DNA of 45,087 nt from Methylomonas koyamae (GCF_006483455.1 NZ_PPPU01000054.1:1-45087), one strand, 5' to 3'. Positions 9,072 through 16,534 are shown, counted from the first letter of the stretch. Numbers and translations are program-made. The notes: generated by a model from the sequence alone, not told the origin.

Positions 9072-9087
9072 GCACTATATCCAGTAT
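9072..9087 (+). promoter_or_regulatory. NrdR box 2
   Basis: GCACTATATCCAGTAT, a weaker NrdR box. Its start lies 31 bp from the start of box 1, the roughly three-helical-turn spacing at which NrdR boxes are usually paired. It would overlap the predicted transcription start. Confidence 0.6.
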
Positions 9088-9203
9088 GCATTGAGCGGGC
9101 ATCATTTATGTCGCACCGCTTGCCGCATCGAACATTCCGGCGTACCGGCCCAGCCGGCAACACCGTTCCGTAATCAACTCAAAAATAACAAGGGAAGCTA
9201 CGA

Positions 9204-11354
9204 ATGACCGCAAAACTTCATGTTGTGACGTCAAACGATACCGATATTCCGCTGCAAAGCGCTTCGCTGGACATCTGGGACAGCAAGTACCGTTTGAAGA
9301 CCAAGGACGGCCGCGCCATCGACGACACCATCGACGATACCTACAAGCGGGTGGCCAAGGCCTTGTCCAGTGTGGAGAAAACCAAAGCCTTGCAGGAAAA
9401 GCATTACAAGGAATTTCTGTGGGCCTTGCGCAAAGGCGTGATTCCGGCCGGCCGTATCGTTTCCAATGCCGGCGCGCTGGAGCATAAACCGGCCACGTCT
9501 ACCATCAACTGCACCGTATCCGGCATCATCGAAGACTCGATGGACGACATTTTGCGCAAAGTCCACGAAGCCGGCCTGACCTTGAAAGCCGGTTGCGGCA
9601 TCGGCTACGAGTTTTCGACTCTGCGGCCGCGCGACGCTTACGTCTCCGGCGCCGGCGCCTACACCTCCGGCCCGCTGTCGTTCATGGATATTTACGACAA
9701 GATGTGCTTTACCGTGTCGTCCGCCGGCGGCCGCCGCGGTGCGCAAATGGCGACATTCGACGTGGCCCATCCGGACGTGGTTGATTTCATTCGCGCCAAG
9801 CGCGAAGACGGCCGTTTGCGCCAGTTCAACCTGTCGCTATTGATTACCAGCGAATTCGTCGAAGCCGTCAAAAACAACGGTCAGTGGCCGTTGTCGTTCC
9901 CGATCACCGAGCGGGAAGCCAAGGCCGACCAACTGGACTTGACCGACAGCAGCAAAATCATCTGGCGCGATCTGCCCAATAAAAAAGGCTACGTGGTCAA
10001 CGACGCCGGCCTGGTGGCTTGCCGCATTACCAAAGTGATGCCGGCGCGCCGCCTGTGGGACATCATCATGTCCTCCACCTACGATTACGCCGAACCGGGT
10101 TTCATTCTGATCGACAAGGTCAACGAGATGAACAACAACTGGTTCTGCGAGCACATCCGTGCCACCAATCCCTGCGGCGAACAGCCGTTGCCGCCTTACG
10201 GCTCCTGCCTGCTCGGTTCGATCAATCTGACCCGCTTCGTCCACCAACCGTTCGGCAAGGAAGCTAAATTCGATTGGGACGATTACCGCAAGACCATCCG
10301 CATCTTTACCCGCATGCTGGACAACGTGGTGGAAATCAACGGCTTGCCGCTGGAAAAACAGCGCGACGAAATCACCAGTAAGCGCCGCCACGGCATGGGC
10401 TACTTAGGCTTGGGTTCGACCATCACCATGCTGGGCATGAAATACGGCGATGCCGATTCGCTGGCCTTTACCGAGCAAGTCACCAAGGAACTGGCTTTGG
10501 AAGGCTGGCGCACCGGCCTGGAGCTGGCCAAGGAAAAAGGCCCGGCGCCGATCATGGAGCAGATGTTCGAAGTGACCGGCGAAATGCTGCACAAACGCCC
10601 GGAAATGAAAGCCGACGGCTACAAACTCGGCGACCAGGTGCCGGGCCGGGTTTTGCACGCCAAGTACAGCCGTTACATGCAGAAAGTCGCCCAGGAAGAG
10701 CCGGAGTTGGTGGCGGAACTGGCCGATGTCGGCTGTCGCTTTACCCACCACAGCTCGATCGCCCCAACCGGCACCATTTCCTTGTCCTTGGCCAACAACG
10801 CCAGCAACGGCATCGAGCCCAGCTTTGCCCACCATTATTCGCGCAACGTGATCCGCGAGGGTAAAAAGTCCAAGGAAAAGATCGACGTGTTCTCGTTCGA
10901 ACTGCTGGCCTACCGCCATCTGGTCAACCCGGACGCGATGCCTTACAGCGACGACCCGAAACAAAAACTGCCGGATTATTTCATTGCCGCCGACGATATC
11001 AGCCCGAAACAACACGTCGACATCCAGGCCTCCGCCCAACGCTGGATCGACTCGTCGATCTCGAAAACCGCCAACGTGCCGACCGACTACCCGTACGAAG
11101 ATTTCAAGTCGATTTACGAATACGCCTATGAGCAAGGCCTGAAAGGCTGCACCACCTTCCGCTTCAACCCGGAAGTGTTCCAGGGCGTGCTGGTCAAAGA
11201 GTCCGATCTGGAAAACACCACCTACCAATTCACGCTGGAAGACGGCCACGTCGTGGAATTCAAAGGCAACGACGAAGTGGAATACGACGGCGAAATCCAC
11301 ACCGCGGCCAACTTGTTCGATGCGTTGAAGGAAGGCTATTACGGGAAGTTTTGA
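9204..11354 (+). CDS. nrdJa: Class II (adenosylcobalamin-dependent) ribonucleotide reductase, NrdJa
   Basis: 716-residue catalytic subunit. It reduces ribonucleotides to deoxyribonucleotides using a thiyl radical generated from adenosylcobalamin, independent of oxygen. Motifs: STINCTVSG with redox Cys103, LKAGCGIGYEFSTLRP, SSAGGRRGAQMATFDV, NPCGEQPLPPYGSCLLGSINL with the radical-site Cys324 in NPCGE, and ASNGIEPSFAHHYSRNV. The length and ending match the larger half of the split class II enzyme known from Pseudomonas (NrdJa); the C-terminal Cys-rich tail is on a separate gene, nrdJb, downstream. AAGGGAAG is the ribosome site. Two NrdR boxes lie on its promoter. The stop overlaps a possible TTG start of the next frame, but an ATG with its own ribosome site 20 bases downstream is likelier. 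Confidence 0.9.
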   Translation: MTAKLHVVTSNDTDIPLQSASLDIWDSKYRLKTKDGRAIDDTIDDTYKRVAKALSSVEKTKALQEKHYKEFLWALRKGVIPAGRIVSNAGALEHKPATSTINCTVSGIIEDSMDDILRKVHEAGLTLKAGCGIGYEFSTLRPRDAYVSGAGAYTSGPLSFMDIYDKMCFTVSSAGGRRGAQMATFDVAHPDVVDFIRAKREDGRLRQFNLSLLITSEFVEAVKNNGQWPLSFPITEREAKADQLDLTDSSKIIWRDLPNKKGYVVNDAGLVACRITKVMPARRLWDIIMSSTYDYAEPGFILIDKVNEMNNNWFCEHIRATNPCGEQPLPPYGSCLLGSINLTRFVHQPFGKEAKFDWDDYRKTIRIFTRMLDNVVEINGLPLEKQRDEITSKRRHGMGYLGLGSTITMLGMKYGDADSLAFTEQVTKELALEGWRTGLELAKEKGPAPIMEQMFEVTGEMLHKRPEMKADGYKLGDQVPGRVLHAKYSRYMQKVAQEEPELVAELADVGCRFTHHSSIAPTGTISLSLANNASNGIEPSFAHHYSRNVIREGKKSKEKIDVFSFELLAYRHLVNPDAMPYSDDPKQKLPDYFIAADDISPKQHVDIQASAQRWIDSSISKTANVPTDYPYEDFKSIYEYAYEQGLKGCTTFRFNPEVFQGVLVKESDLENTTYQFTLEDGHVVEFKGNDEVEYDGEIHTAANLFDALKEGYYGKF

Positions 11355-11374
11355 TTCGTCTTGGGAGAATTGCC

Positions 11375-11644
11375 ATGCCAGCGATTTCAATGTTTTACGG
11401 CATCATCGTCTACATGTATTTTCTGGATAACAAGCAGCACAAACTGCCGCATATCCATGCCAAATACCAAGACTGCGAAGTCGTAGTCGCGATTCCCGAA
11501 GGCGAAGTTCTGGAAGGCGAGATCCCCAAAGCCCAAATGAAATTGCTGCAGGCTTGGATCGAACTGCATAAGGACGAACTGATGGCCGATTGGCAATTGG
11601 CTGTTACCGGCGAGCAACCCTATAAAATCGAACCGTTGAGGTAA
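11375..11644 (+). CDS. DUF4160 protein
   Basis: 89-residue protein that matches DUF4160 as I know it: MPAISMFYGIIVYMYF, then HKLPHIHAKYQD with the family's conserved His pair, EGEVLEGEIPKAQ, and WIELHKDELMADW. The family is usually encoded beside a DUF2442 gene, as here, and the pair has been suggested to be a toxin-antitoxin-like module; the function is not established. The ATG at 11375 has a GGGAGA ribosome site, 20 bases after nrdJa; a TTG start at 11351 would overlap the nrdJa stop. It lies between nrdJa and nrdJb and would be transcribed with them. Alternative: a harmless passenger pair. Confidence 0.8.
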   Translation: MPAISMFYGIIVYMYFLDNKQHKLPHIHAKYQDCEVVVAIPEGEVLEGEIPKAQMKLLQAWIELHKDELMADWQLAVTGEQPYKIEPLR

Positions 11645-11647
11645 GCC

Positions 11648-11896
11648 ATGAACCCGAGAGTCAAATCGGTACAAGCCGGCGACGATTACTCGTTAATGCT
11701 GGAATTCACCGACGGTAGCCAGGGCGTTTACGACTGCACACCCTTGTTGGATTTCGGCGTATTCAAGGAATTGAGCGACAGGCAGTATTTCAAACGCGCC
11801 GCAGTGGTCGACGGCACGGTAGTCTGGCCGCACGAGCAGGATATTTGCCCGGATACGCTCTACCTCGATTCGGTAAAACGGGCAAACGCCTCCTAA
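11648..11896 (+). CDS. DUF2442 protein
   Basis: 82-residue protein of the DUF2442 family: a beta-rich start (VKSVQAGDDYSLMLEFTDG), a central CTPLLDFGVFKELSDRQYFKRAAV and the typical VVWPHEQDICPDTLYLDS ending. It begins three bases after the DUF4160 stop, so the two are cotranslated. In other genomes DUF2442 proteins accompany DUF4160 partners, and some are predicted antitoxins. There is no DNA-binding motif that I can see. Nothing is known that would link it to ribonucleotide reduction; the position between nrdJa and nrdJb is the oddity. Confidence 0.8.
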   Translation: MNPRVKSVQAGDDYSLMLEFTDGSQGVYDCTPLLDFGVFKELSDRQYFKRAAVVDGTVVWPHEQDICPDTLYLDSVKRANAS

Positions 11897-11957
11897 TTTT
11901 TAAGAACATACACGGCTCGTTACACAGGCGAGTCGACAACCTTTTTAGGTAAACGAG

Positions 11958-12641
11958 ATGACCCTACACAAAATCAACAAAAAAATCGTCGGCTACAAAG
12001 TGCTGAGCAAAGACAGCGCGGAAGCGGTACAACAAGCGGAAGCCGAAAAACCCTCGTTGGAGTCGATGCACGAAAACGTCGAGCGGCCGGAAGTCTTGCT
12101 GGGCTCGACTTACAAAATCAAAACCCCGCAGTCCGAGCACGCCTTGTACATCACGATCAACGACATGATCCTCAACCAGGGCACCGCCCACGAAGAACGC
12201 CGGCCTTACGAAATCTTCATCAACTCCAAAAACATGGAGCATTTCCAATGGGTGCTGGCCTTGACCCGGGTGATTTCGGCGGTGTTTCGTAAAGGCGGCG
12301 ACGCCACCTTTTTGGTAGAAGAAATGAAAGCGGTGTTTGACCCGCGCGGCGGCTACTTCAAAAAAGGCGGCGTGTTCATGCCGTCCTTGGTGGCGGAAAT
12401 CGGTTCGGCGATCGAATCGCACATGAAACACATCGGCATGATCAAGCCGGAAAAAATGACCGACCACCAAAAACAGTTCCTGGCCGAAAAACGCCGGGAA
12501 TTTGAAGCCGCGCATGGTGAGTCGGATGCCCAGGCGTTTCCGGAAAAAGCGGTGTTGTGTGTGAAGTGTTCGACCAAGGCGATGGTGTTGATGGATGGGT
12601 GTATGACTTGTTTGAATTGTGGGGAGTCCAAATGTGGTTAA
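11958..12641 (+). CDS. nrdJb: Class II ribonucleotide reductase small part, NrdJb
   Basis: 227-residue protein matching the smaller half of the split class II reductase (NrdJb of Pseudomonas type). It has a TSCPD-type core (ITINDMILNQGTAHEERRPYEIF, then a block around HFQWVLALTRVISAVFRKGGD) and a C-terminal Cys cluster CVKCSTK, CMTCLNCGESKCG, whose last cysteines should act as the swinging-arm dithiol that re-reduces the active site in NrdJa. It is needed for full activity in the known system. Here it is separated from nrdJa by a 600-base insertion holding two small genes. It has a ribosome site (AGGTAAACGAG) before the ATG and no visible promoter of its own in the 61-base gap. Confidence 0.88.
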   Translation: MTLHKINKKIVGYKVLSKDSAEAVQQAEAEKPSLESMHENVERPEVLLGSTYKIKTPQSEHALYITINDMILNQGTAHEERRPYEIFINSKNMEHFQWVLALTRVISAVFRKGGDATFLVEEMKAVFDPRGGYFKKGGVFMPSLVAEIGSAIESHMKHIGMIKPEKMTDHQKQFLAEKRREFEAAHGESDAQAFPEKAVLCVKCSTKAMVLMDGCMTCLNCGESKCG

Positions 12642-12668
12642 CGCTACGCGGCTCGTTATAATCCAGCC

Positions 12669-12908
12669 ATGACCGAGTTAGCGACGACCGAATACTTTCG
12701 AAATGATGTATTGCTGAAAAGGCCTTACATAAAACTCGAATGGTGCCAAGCAGCATTAGCTGAACCCTTGCGCCGCGAAATTCAAGAAGACGGACGAATT
12801 CGTCATTGGTTATTCGTAGCCGAACTGAATAAATATTTGCGAGTTGTTACGTTGGATGATGGATTAACCGTGCATAACGCCTTTCCCGACCGGAGATTTA
12901 AACCATGA
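12669..12908 (+). CDS. Small protein paired with a DUF2283 gene
   Basis: 79-residue protein with the look of a small compact domain: YFRNDVLLKRPYIKLEWCQ, then RREIQEDGRIRHWLFVAELNKYLRVVTLDDGLTVHNAFPDR. I recognise this as the usual upstream partner of DUF2283 genes, generally annotated hypothetical; the RxW...YLRVVT layout resembles small RelE/DUF4258-type toxins but I cannot prove it. Its stop overlaps the next start (ATGA), so the two are translationally coupled. It begins 27 bases after nrdJb, close enough to share the transcript. Confidence 0.7.
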   Translation: MTELATTEYFRNDVLLKRPYIKLEWCQAALAEPLRREIQEDGRIRHWLFVAELNKYLRVVTLDDGLTVHNAFPDRRFKP

Positions 12909-13120
12909 AACTAAGTTACGACCAAGCAACGGACTCTTTATATATTCATTTAGCCGATAGACCTTCGGTCAATTCGGATGAAGTCAGCGATGGTGTGGTT
13001 TTGGATTTTGATGAAAACGGAGCGTTGGTGGGGATTGATGTACAGCATGCCAGCCAAAAGGCAGATATTCAGAATTTAGCGGTATTGCATTTGCCGTTGA
13101 GGGAGTTGCAGGCGGCGTGA
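12905..13120 (+). CDS. DUF2283 protein
   Basis: 71-residue DUF2283 protein: MKLSYDQATDSLYIHLADR, then SDEVSDGVVLDFDENGALVGIDVQHASQ. This is the full family signature (a short beta-sheet protein that begins with the YD...DSLYI motif). It overlaps the upstream small gene by four bases. The pair is common in proteobacteria and cyanobacteria and is a candidate toxin-antitoxin or sensor pair, but the function is unproven. It is the last gene of the run that began with nrdJa. Confidence 0.8.
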   Translation: MKLSYDQATDSLYIHLADRPSVNSDEVSDGVVLDFDENGALVGIDVQHASQKADIQNLAVLHLPLRELQAA

Positions 13121-13266
13121 TGATATTTAGTGCAGATGCAGATAGTCGTCCGTCAATTCGATATTGTCAATTTGGCGGAACCTTTACGAGGTCCGCGTTA
13201 CGCGTTGTAGGGAGTCGAAGTTTGGATAGTTTATGTCGCTATTACAGTTGAAAGGGTTAGAATCCA

Positions 13267-13839
13267 ATGAATCCAGATTTGCTCAATAGTATAGTTACAT
13301 TTATTGTTGGTTTATTTGCATTCCTTGTTTATTTTCTGAGCAAGCGCTCAGAGAAGCAGAATGCGGCGACTATTGTTGTGATGGATATCCGGCACGCGGA
13401 GCAGGTAGTGTTGTCCATACTTGAAAAAGGACTTGTCGATAAGTCATTAAAAAATATAATCTCTGAAAATAACTGGGCAAAATATAAGCATCTATTTGCA
13501 TCAGATTTTTCATACGATGACTTTGCAGCATTCAATCGTTTTTTTGATGCTTGTGTTGAGATTTCATATGCGAGAAATCGAATGTTAGAAGTTTTTTATG
13601 CCAACTTAATTTCAAAGGCCTCAATATCTCAGCAAAAAATATTCGATATTGAAGATCTTGGTTCGCCAGAGGGACAAATTAAAAAGCAAAAAATTATTTC
13701 AGAATTTAACAATGAGGTTTTTGTGTTTGATCCTGATGATCCTAAGGTAAGGATTTATCAGAGTCTTCAATTGATGGGTCGGTTATCAAATACTGTAGCA
13801 TTTGAAAAGTTAAAAATTCTTGCCGGAATTAAATCTTAG
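13267..13839 (+). CDS. AT-rich single-pass membrane protein, unknown
   Basis: 190-residue protein with one N-terminal membrane helix (about residues 8-24, ending in SKRSEKQ), then a cytoplasmic helical domain rich in Lys, Phe and Ile. There is no catalytic motif that I recognise. Its DNA is much richer in A and T than its neighbours, with frequent AAA, ATA and TTT codons, which points to recent acquisition. It stands alone between the nrdJ run and a block of palindromic repeats. The layout (N-terminal anchor plus small helical domain) is seen in some phage-defence accessory proteins, but nothing here supports that further. Confidence 0.6.
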   Translation: MNPDLLNSIVTFIVGLFAFLVYFLSKRSEKQNAATIVVMDIRHAEQVVLSILEKGLVDKSLKNIISENNWAKYKHLFASDFSYDDFAAFNRFFDACVEISYARNRMLEVFYANLISKASISQQKIFDIEDLGSPEGQIKKQKIISEFNNEVFVFDPDDPKVRIYQSLQLMGRLSNTVAFEKLKILAGIKS

Positions 13840-13950
13840 CCGGGTAGGGTGGGCACGATTTTTGTGCCCACGCGGAATTTAAAACTTGTAAGAATATTGT
13901 TTCGCTACCGCGAAGCTTAATTTAACGCCGGTTCGCGGACCGGCAGCCGC

Positions 13951-13984
13951 GATACTTTCTTTTGTTTGGCCAAAAGAAAGTATC
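13951..13984. repeat. 34-nt hairpin element, copy 1
   Basis: Arms GATACTTTCTTTT (13951-13963) and AAAAGAAAGTATC (13972-13984) are perfectly complementary over 13 bp, with the loop GTTTGGCC. The T-run and A-run at the tip side make it unlike a normal terminator. Copy 2 at 14528 has the same arms and another loop. Confidence 0.8.
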
Positions 13985-14208
13985 CAAAGAAAAAGCCACC
14001 CCGATGCCGCTTTGATCCTCCGCGCCGAAGGGTTTGAGCGGGGTTTTCGGAAGGGCTGTCCTAGCCCTCCGAAAACGCGCGGCATCCCTGCCGCGCCCCT
14101 GTCGGGCTGATCCGCCCAAACCCTCCGGTGCTCGGCGCGGCATAGGGGATTTGGTATGCGCTTCGCGCGAAAAGGTGTGGCCGCGTTGCGGCCCTTTTGA
14201 CTGGTTTT

Positions 14209-14237
14209 CTGGTTCCCACGCACTGCGTGGGAACCAG
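14209..14237. repeat. 29-nt palindrome of the 'GGTTCCCACGC' type
   Basis: Perfect 14-bp arms, CTGGTTCCCACGCA and TGCGTGGGAACCAG, around a single central C. Palindromes of this sequence are, to my knowledge, common REP-like elements in methanotrophs and related bacteria. Confidence 0.8.
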
Positions 14238-14260
14238 ACTTGCTTCTCGATTAAATTAAC

Positions 14261-14308
14261 GAAAGCTGGAGCTTTCAAGCTAAAGTTCCCAAACTGGAGT
14301 TTGGGAAC
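14261..14308. repeat. Two adjacent palindromes with GG loops
   Basis: First GAAAGCT-GG-AGCTTTC (14261-14276, 7-bp arms), then GTTCCCAAACT-GG-AGTTTGGGAAC (14285-14308, 11-bp arms). The second shares GGTTCCCA/GGGAACCAG edges with the palindrome 24 bases upstream of this pair, so the three form a small tandem array of related REP-like units. Confidence 0.75.
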
Positions 14309-14527
14309 CAGAAACTGTATTAGTTGTGTAGATATCGTGAAGCCTGATTTAACGCCGGCTGGCCGGAAGCAGACCAATGAGCATTATTTTGCTGCCCGGT
14401 AAGCTGCTGATTACCTGCGGGACCGGTTCGGGGTTGGTCCCGCTATTTCGCATGCGAAGCATCCGAAGGGCGAGGCTCAGGGATGAGCCGAGTGAGCTAG
14501 GCGGACTGCCAGGTCGCCTTTTGTTTG

Positions 14528-14561
14528 GATACTTTCTTTTGGCGACGCAAAAGAAAGTATC
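14528..14561. repeat. 34-nt hairpin element, copy 2
   Basis: Same 13-bp arms as copy 1 at 13951 (GATACTTTCTTTT / AAAAGAAAGTATC) but the 8-nt loop is GGCGACGC. It lies 76 bases before yaiI. Confidence 0.8.
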
Positions 14562-14637
14562 TCGGCTGTCGGGCCGAGACCCGACGTAAATCAATCGTCG
14601 CGATGGCGACACCGCTAAAACAAAACACACCATACTC

Positions 14638-15093
14638 ATGCAAATCTGGATCGACGCCGACGCCTGCCCCAAGGCGATCAAAGACATTCTGTTTCGGGCG
14701 GCGGAGCGCTGCCAGTTGACGACCACGCTGGTCGCGAACCAAAGCATCCCAATCCCTCCGTCGCGTTATATTCGTATGCTGCGCGTCGCCGGCGGCTTCG
14801 ACATGGCGGATAACGAGATCGTGCAGCGTATGGTGGCGGGGGATTTGGTCGTGACCGGCGATATTCCGCTGGCGGCGCAAGCGATCGCCAAAGGTGGCCA
14901 CGTTATCGATCCGCGCGGTGAGCGTTACAGCGAACACAATATCGGCGAACGTTTGGCGATGCGCGACTTCATGGACGGCTTGCGCAGCAGCGGCGTCGAT
15001 ACCGGCGGCCCGGCGGCATTGAGTGCGCGCGACGTGCAAGCCTTTGCCAACCAACTGGACCGCTTGCTGGCCCGGCCTGCCGGCGAGCGTTAA
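14638..15093 (+). CDS. yaiI: YaiI/YqxD family protein (UPF0178, DUF188)
   Basis: 151-residue protein with the complete family pattern: [20 protein letters not shown] at the N-terminus (Asp-rich metal site), a central [19 protein letters not shown], and [19 protein letters not shown] with [21 protein letters not shown]. The fold is related to PIN/NYN-type nucleases, and the conserved Asp residues (D6, D8, and the GD of TGDIPLA) suggest a metal-dependent nuclease, but no reaction has been shown as far as I know. The length is normal. Its last 67 coding bases occur again, degraded, about 1.5 kb downstream (16535-16601). No strong ribosome site is visible. Confidence 0.88.
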   Translation: MQIWIDADACPKAIKDILFRAAERCQLTTTLVANQSIPIPPSRYIRMLRVAGGFDMADNEIVQRMVAGDLVVTGDIPLAAQAIAKGGHVIDPRGERYSEHNIGERLAMRDFMDGLRSSGVDTGGPAALSARDVQAFANQLDRLLARPAGER

Positions 15094-15358
15094 GCTGCTC
15101 GATTCCGGTGCTAGCTGGGTCGGCTTCGATTTTGCCTGCAACGTTACTCTCCCATGCCGTCGGGAGACTGTTTCTGTCCGTTTTGGGCTAGTTCAATCGA
15201 CCGCAACTCCAGCTTTGGATCATGGCCGCGACCGAAAAGTGTTACGGCCGATCGCGGCGGATACCCAATAAAACCGGATGTTTCTGCAATAGGGAGTATG
15301 ATCGGGCATTGGGGCGATTTTGCCCGACGTTTAACGCAGGGTTTTACCGGAGTAAATT

Positions 15359-15718
15359 ATGGCTTCACTGGATATGTACGGCGCTTATGATCTGAGCTTG
15401 GCTAAGATCGACGAATTGGTTACCAAAATCTCCGAAGGCAATTATGCCCTGGGAGTGATAAATCAAAACACGCATAAATTCGTCGTCAAGTATGTCGGGC
15501 GGGCCGAAGAAGATCTCAACGTGCGGTTGAAACAGCATGTCGGTAAATACCCCAAATTCAAGTTCAGCTACGCCGTGTCGCCACAAGCGGCGTTCGAGAA
15601 GGTATGCCGCAACTTTCACGATTTCGGCGGTACGCAAAAACTGCGCAATACCGTCCATCCCAAACCGCCGGCGCACGCCGATTGGAAATGCCCTTGCTGC
15701 GGCATTTCCGCCGCTTAA
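15359..15718 (+). CDS. GIY-YIG-like protein with C-terminal zinc-knuckle-like motif
   Basis: 119-residue protein. The middle looks like a compact GIY-YIG fold: GNYALGVI (GIY-like strand), then VVKYVGRAEEDLNVRLKQHVG, with YVG in the YIG position and the conserved Arg on the next helix, followed by FKFSYAVSPQAAFEKVCRNFHDFGG. The C-terminus has WKCPCCGI, a CxxC pair that may bind metal. I recall similar small proteins annotated as GIY-YIG nuclease family or hypothetical. Whether it cuts DNA is unknown; the usual catalytic Glu is not clearly placed (Glu in AAFEKVC is the candidate). It stands alone; no ribosome site is obvious beyond GGAGTAAATT just upstream. Confidence 0.6.
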   Translation: MASLDMYGAYDLSLAKIDELVTKISEGNYALGVINQNTHKFVVKYVGRAEEDLNVRLKQHVGKYPKFKFSYAVSPQAAFEKVCRNFHDFGGTQKLRNTVHPKPPAHADWKCPCCGISAA

Positions 15719-15808
15719 GCGCTAGTTTGCGCCGCTGTTAAGCCTCAATTTATCGGCGAGGTTTCTTGAGGCTGCGGCTGCCGGTGCTTAGCGGCCTGTA
15801 GTCGGAGT

Positions 15809-16324
15809 TTACTGCTTGATGCCGGTGGAAACGAAGGTTCCCAACACGTTGTCGCTGCAGGTCGCGGTGATCTGGTTGCCGTCGCTGCTGACGGTGCCGC
15901 TGCAATTGCCCTGCGAGGTCCAGCCGTTTTGATATTGGGCGAAATAGTTGTAGCTGATGTTCTGGGCGACGACTGTCCCGCTGCCCTTGGACTCGTAGCC
16001 TATGCCTTGCGGCAGCATGCCCCAACTGCTGAATTGAAAACCGGTATTTTGCTGGACGATGCGCGAGCCGTTGGTCGGTGCGGCGGGGTTGTACCAAGTG
16101 CCGCTGATATCGATGACCGGCACCGGCAGGGCAACTTGGGTGTTGCTGCTGAGATGATGGGATGCATTGGCGGTCGGCTCAGGCGTGACTGCTGTTGCTG
16201 TTGGCGGAGAGACTTGCGGTTTGGGGAAAATTTTATCCCAATTGCTGATCGCCGCGACCGCGACCGAGCCGATCACGGTGATTACGGTAGCAATGATGGT
16301 GGCGTTAGGGCCGGATTCCGCCAT
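15809..16324 (-). CDS. Membrane-anchored protein with lipocalin-like C-terminal domain, unknown
   Basis: 171-residue protein. Residues ~8-26 form a membrane helix (TIIATVITVIGSVAVAAIS), followed by a Pro/Thr/Ala linker and a beta-rich domain that starts with the DISGTWYNP motif. Domains opening with 'W(x)GTWY' or 'SGTW' are typical of small barrel proteins that bind lipids or small molecules; the rest (SRIVQQNTGFQFSS..., NGWTSQGNCSGTVSSDGNQITATC) fits an extracytoplasmic barrel with two cysteines able to form a disulfide. No firm family is recognised. The gene is flanked by genes on the other strand. Confidence 0.65.
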   Translation of the reverse strand: MAESGPNATIIATVITVIGSVAVAAISNWDKIFPKPQVSPPTATAVTPEPTANASHHLSSNTQVALPVPVIDISGTWYNPAAPTNGSRIVQQNTGFQFSSWGMLPQGIGYESKGSGTVVAQNISYNYFAQYQNGWTSQGNCSGTVSSDGNQITATCSDNVLGTFVSTGIKQ

Positions 16325-16534
16325 GATTTTCTCCTGCTGGCTGTTTTCGGCGGATTATAGCGCGGCCGGCGAATTCGCTGCAGGGCCTTAGCTGCGGAAC
16401 GAAGCGTAGCGCGTCGATCGTGTAATCCGGTGCATGTTGTGATTGAAATGCCTGGGTTTATGGGGTCGCTACCGCGCAGTCAAATTTCACGCCGGTTTGC
16501 GGACCGGCATTTAAAAAGTATCCGTCGCAAATCC
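16325..16534. repeat. Remnant of the palindromic repeat family
   Basis: Non-coding. Bases 16470-16506 (GTCGCTACCGCG..CACGCCGGTTTGCGGACCGGCA in broken form) resemble the left flank of hairpin copy 1 at 13908-13945, and AAAAAGTATCCG near 16514 resembles the right arm of that hairpin. The hairpin itself is lost. It is joined directly to the duplicated yaiI end. Confidence 0.5.

Larger units (their letters stand above)
13840..14637. repeat. Repeat-rich intergenic region
   Basis: About 800 bases without a credible gene, filled with palindromic elements. Two hairpins with identical arms lie at 13951 and 14528, and three tandem palindromes lie between 14209 and 14308. A motif 'TTTAACGCCGG' followed by a GC-rich inverted repeat occurs at 13921 and again near 14349. 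The open frames in it give Trp/Pro/Arg-rich translations of the repeats. It separates the AT-rich gene from yaiI. Confidence 0.7.

Noticed and set aside
9088..9203. Possible cobalamin riboswitch before the B12-dependent reductase
   Set aside because: No B12-box or the expected long structured leader is visible in the 116-base leader.
14209..14308. CRISPR array
   Set aside because: The units are different palindromes without equal spacers or a repeated unit length, and no cas gene is near.
13840..14637. Small proteins encoded in the repeat-rich gap
   Set aside because: The frames are translations of palindromic repeats, rich in Arg, Trp and Pro, without ribosome sites.
15741..15773. Stem AGCCTCAA/TTGAGGCT as a terminator
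   Set aside because: A loop of about 17 bases and no T-run make it a weak structure.
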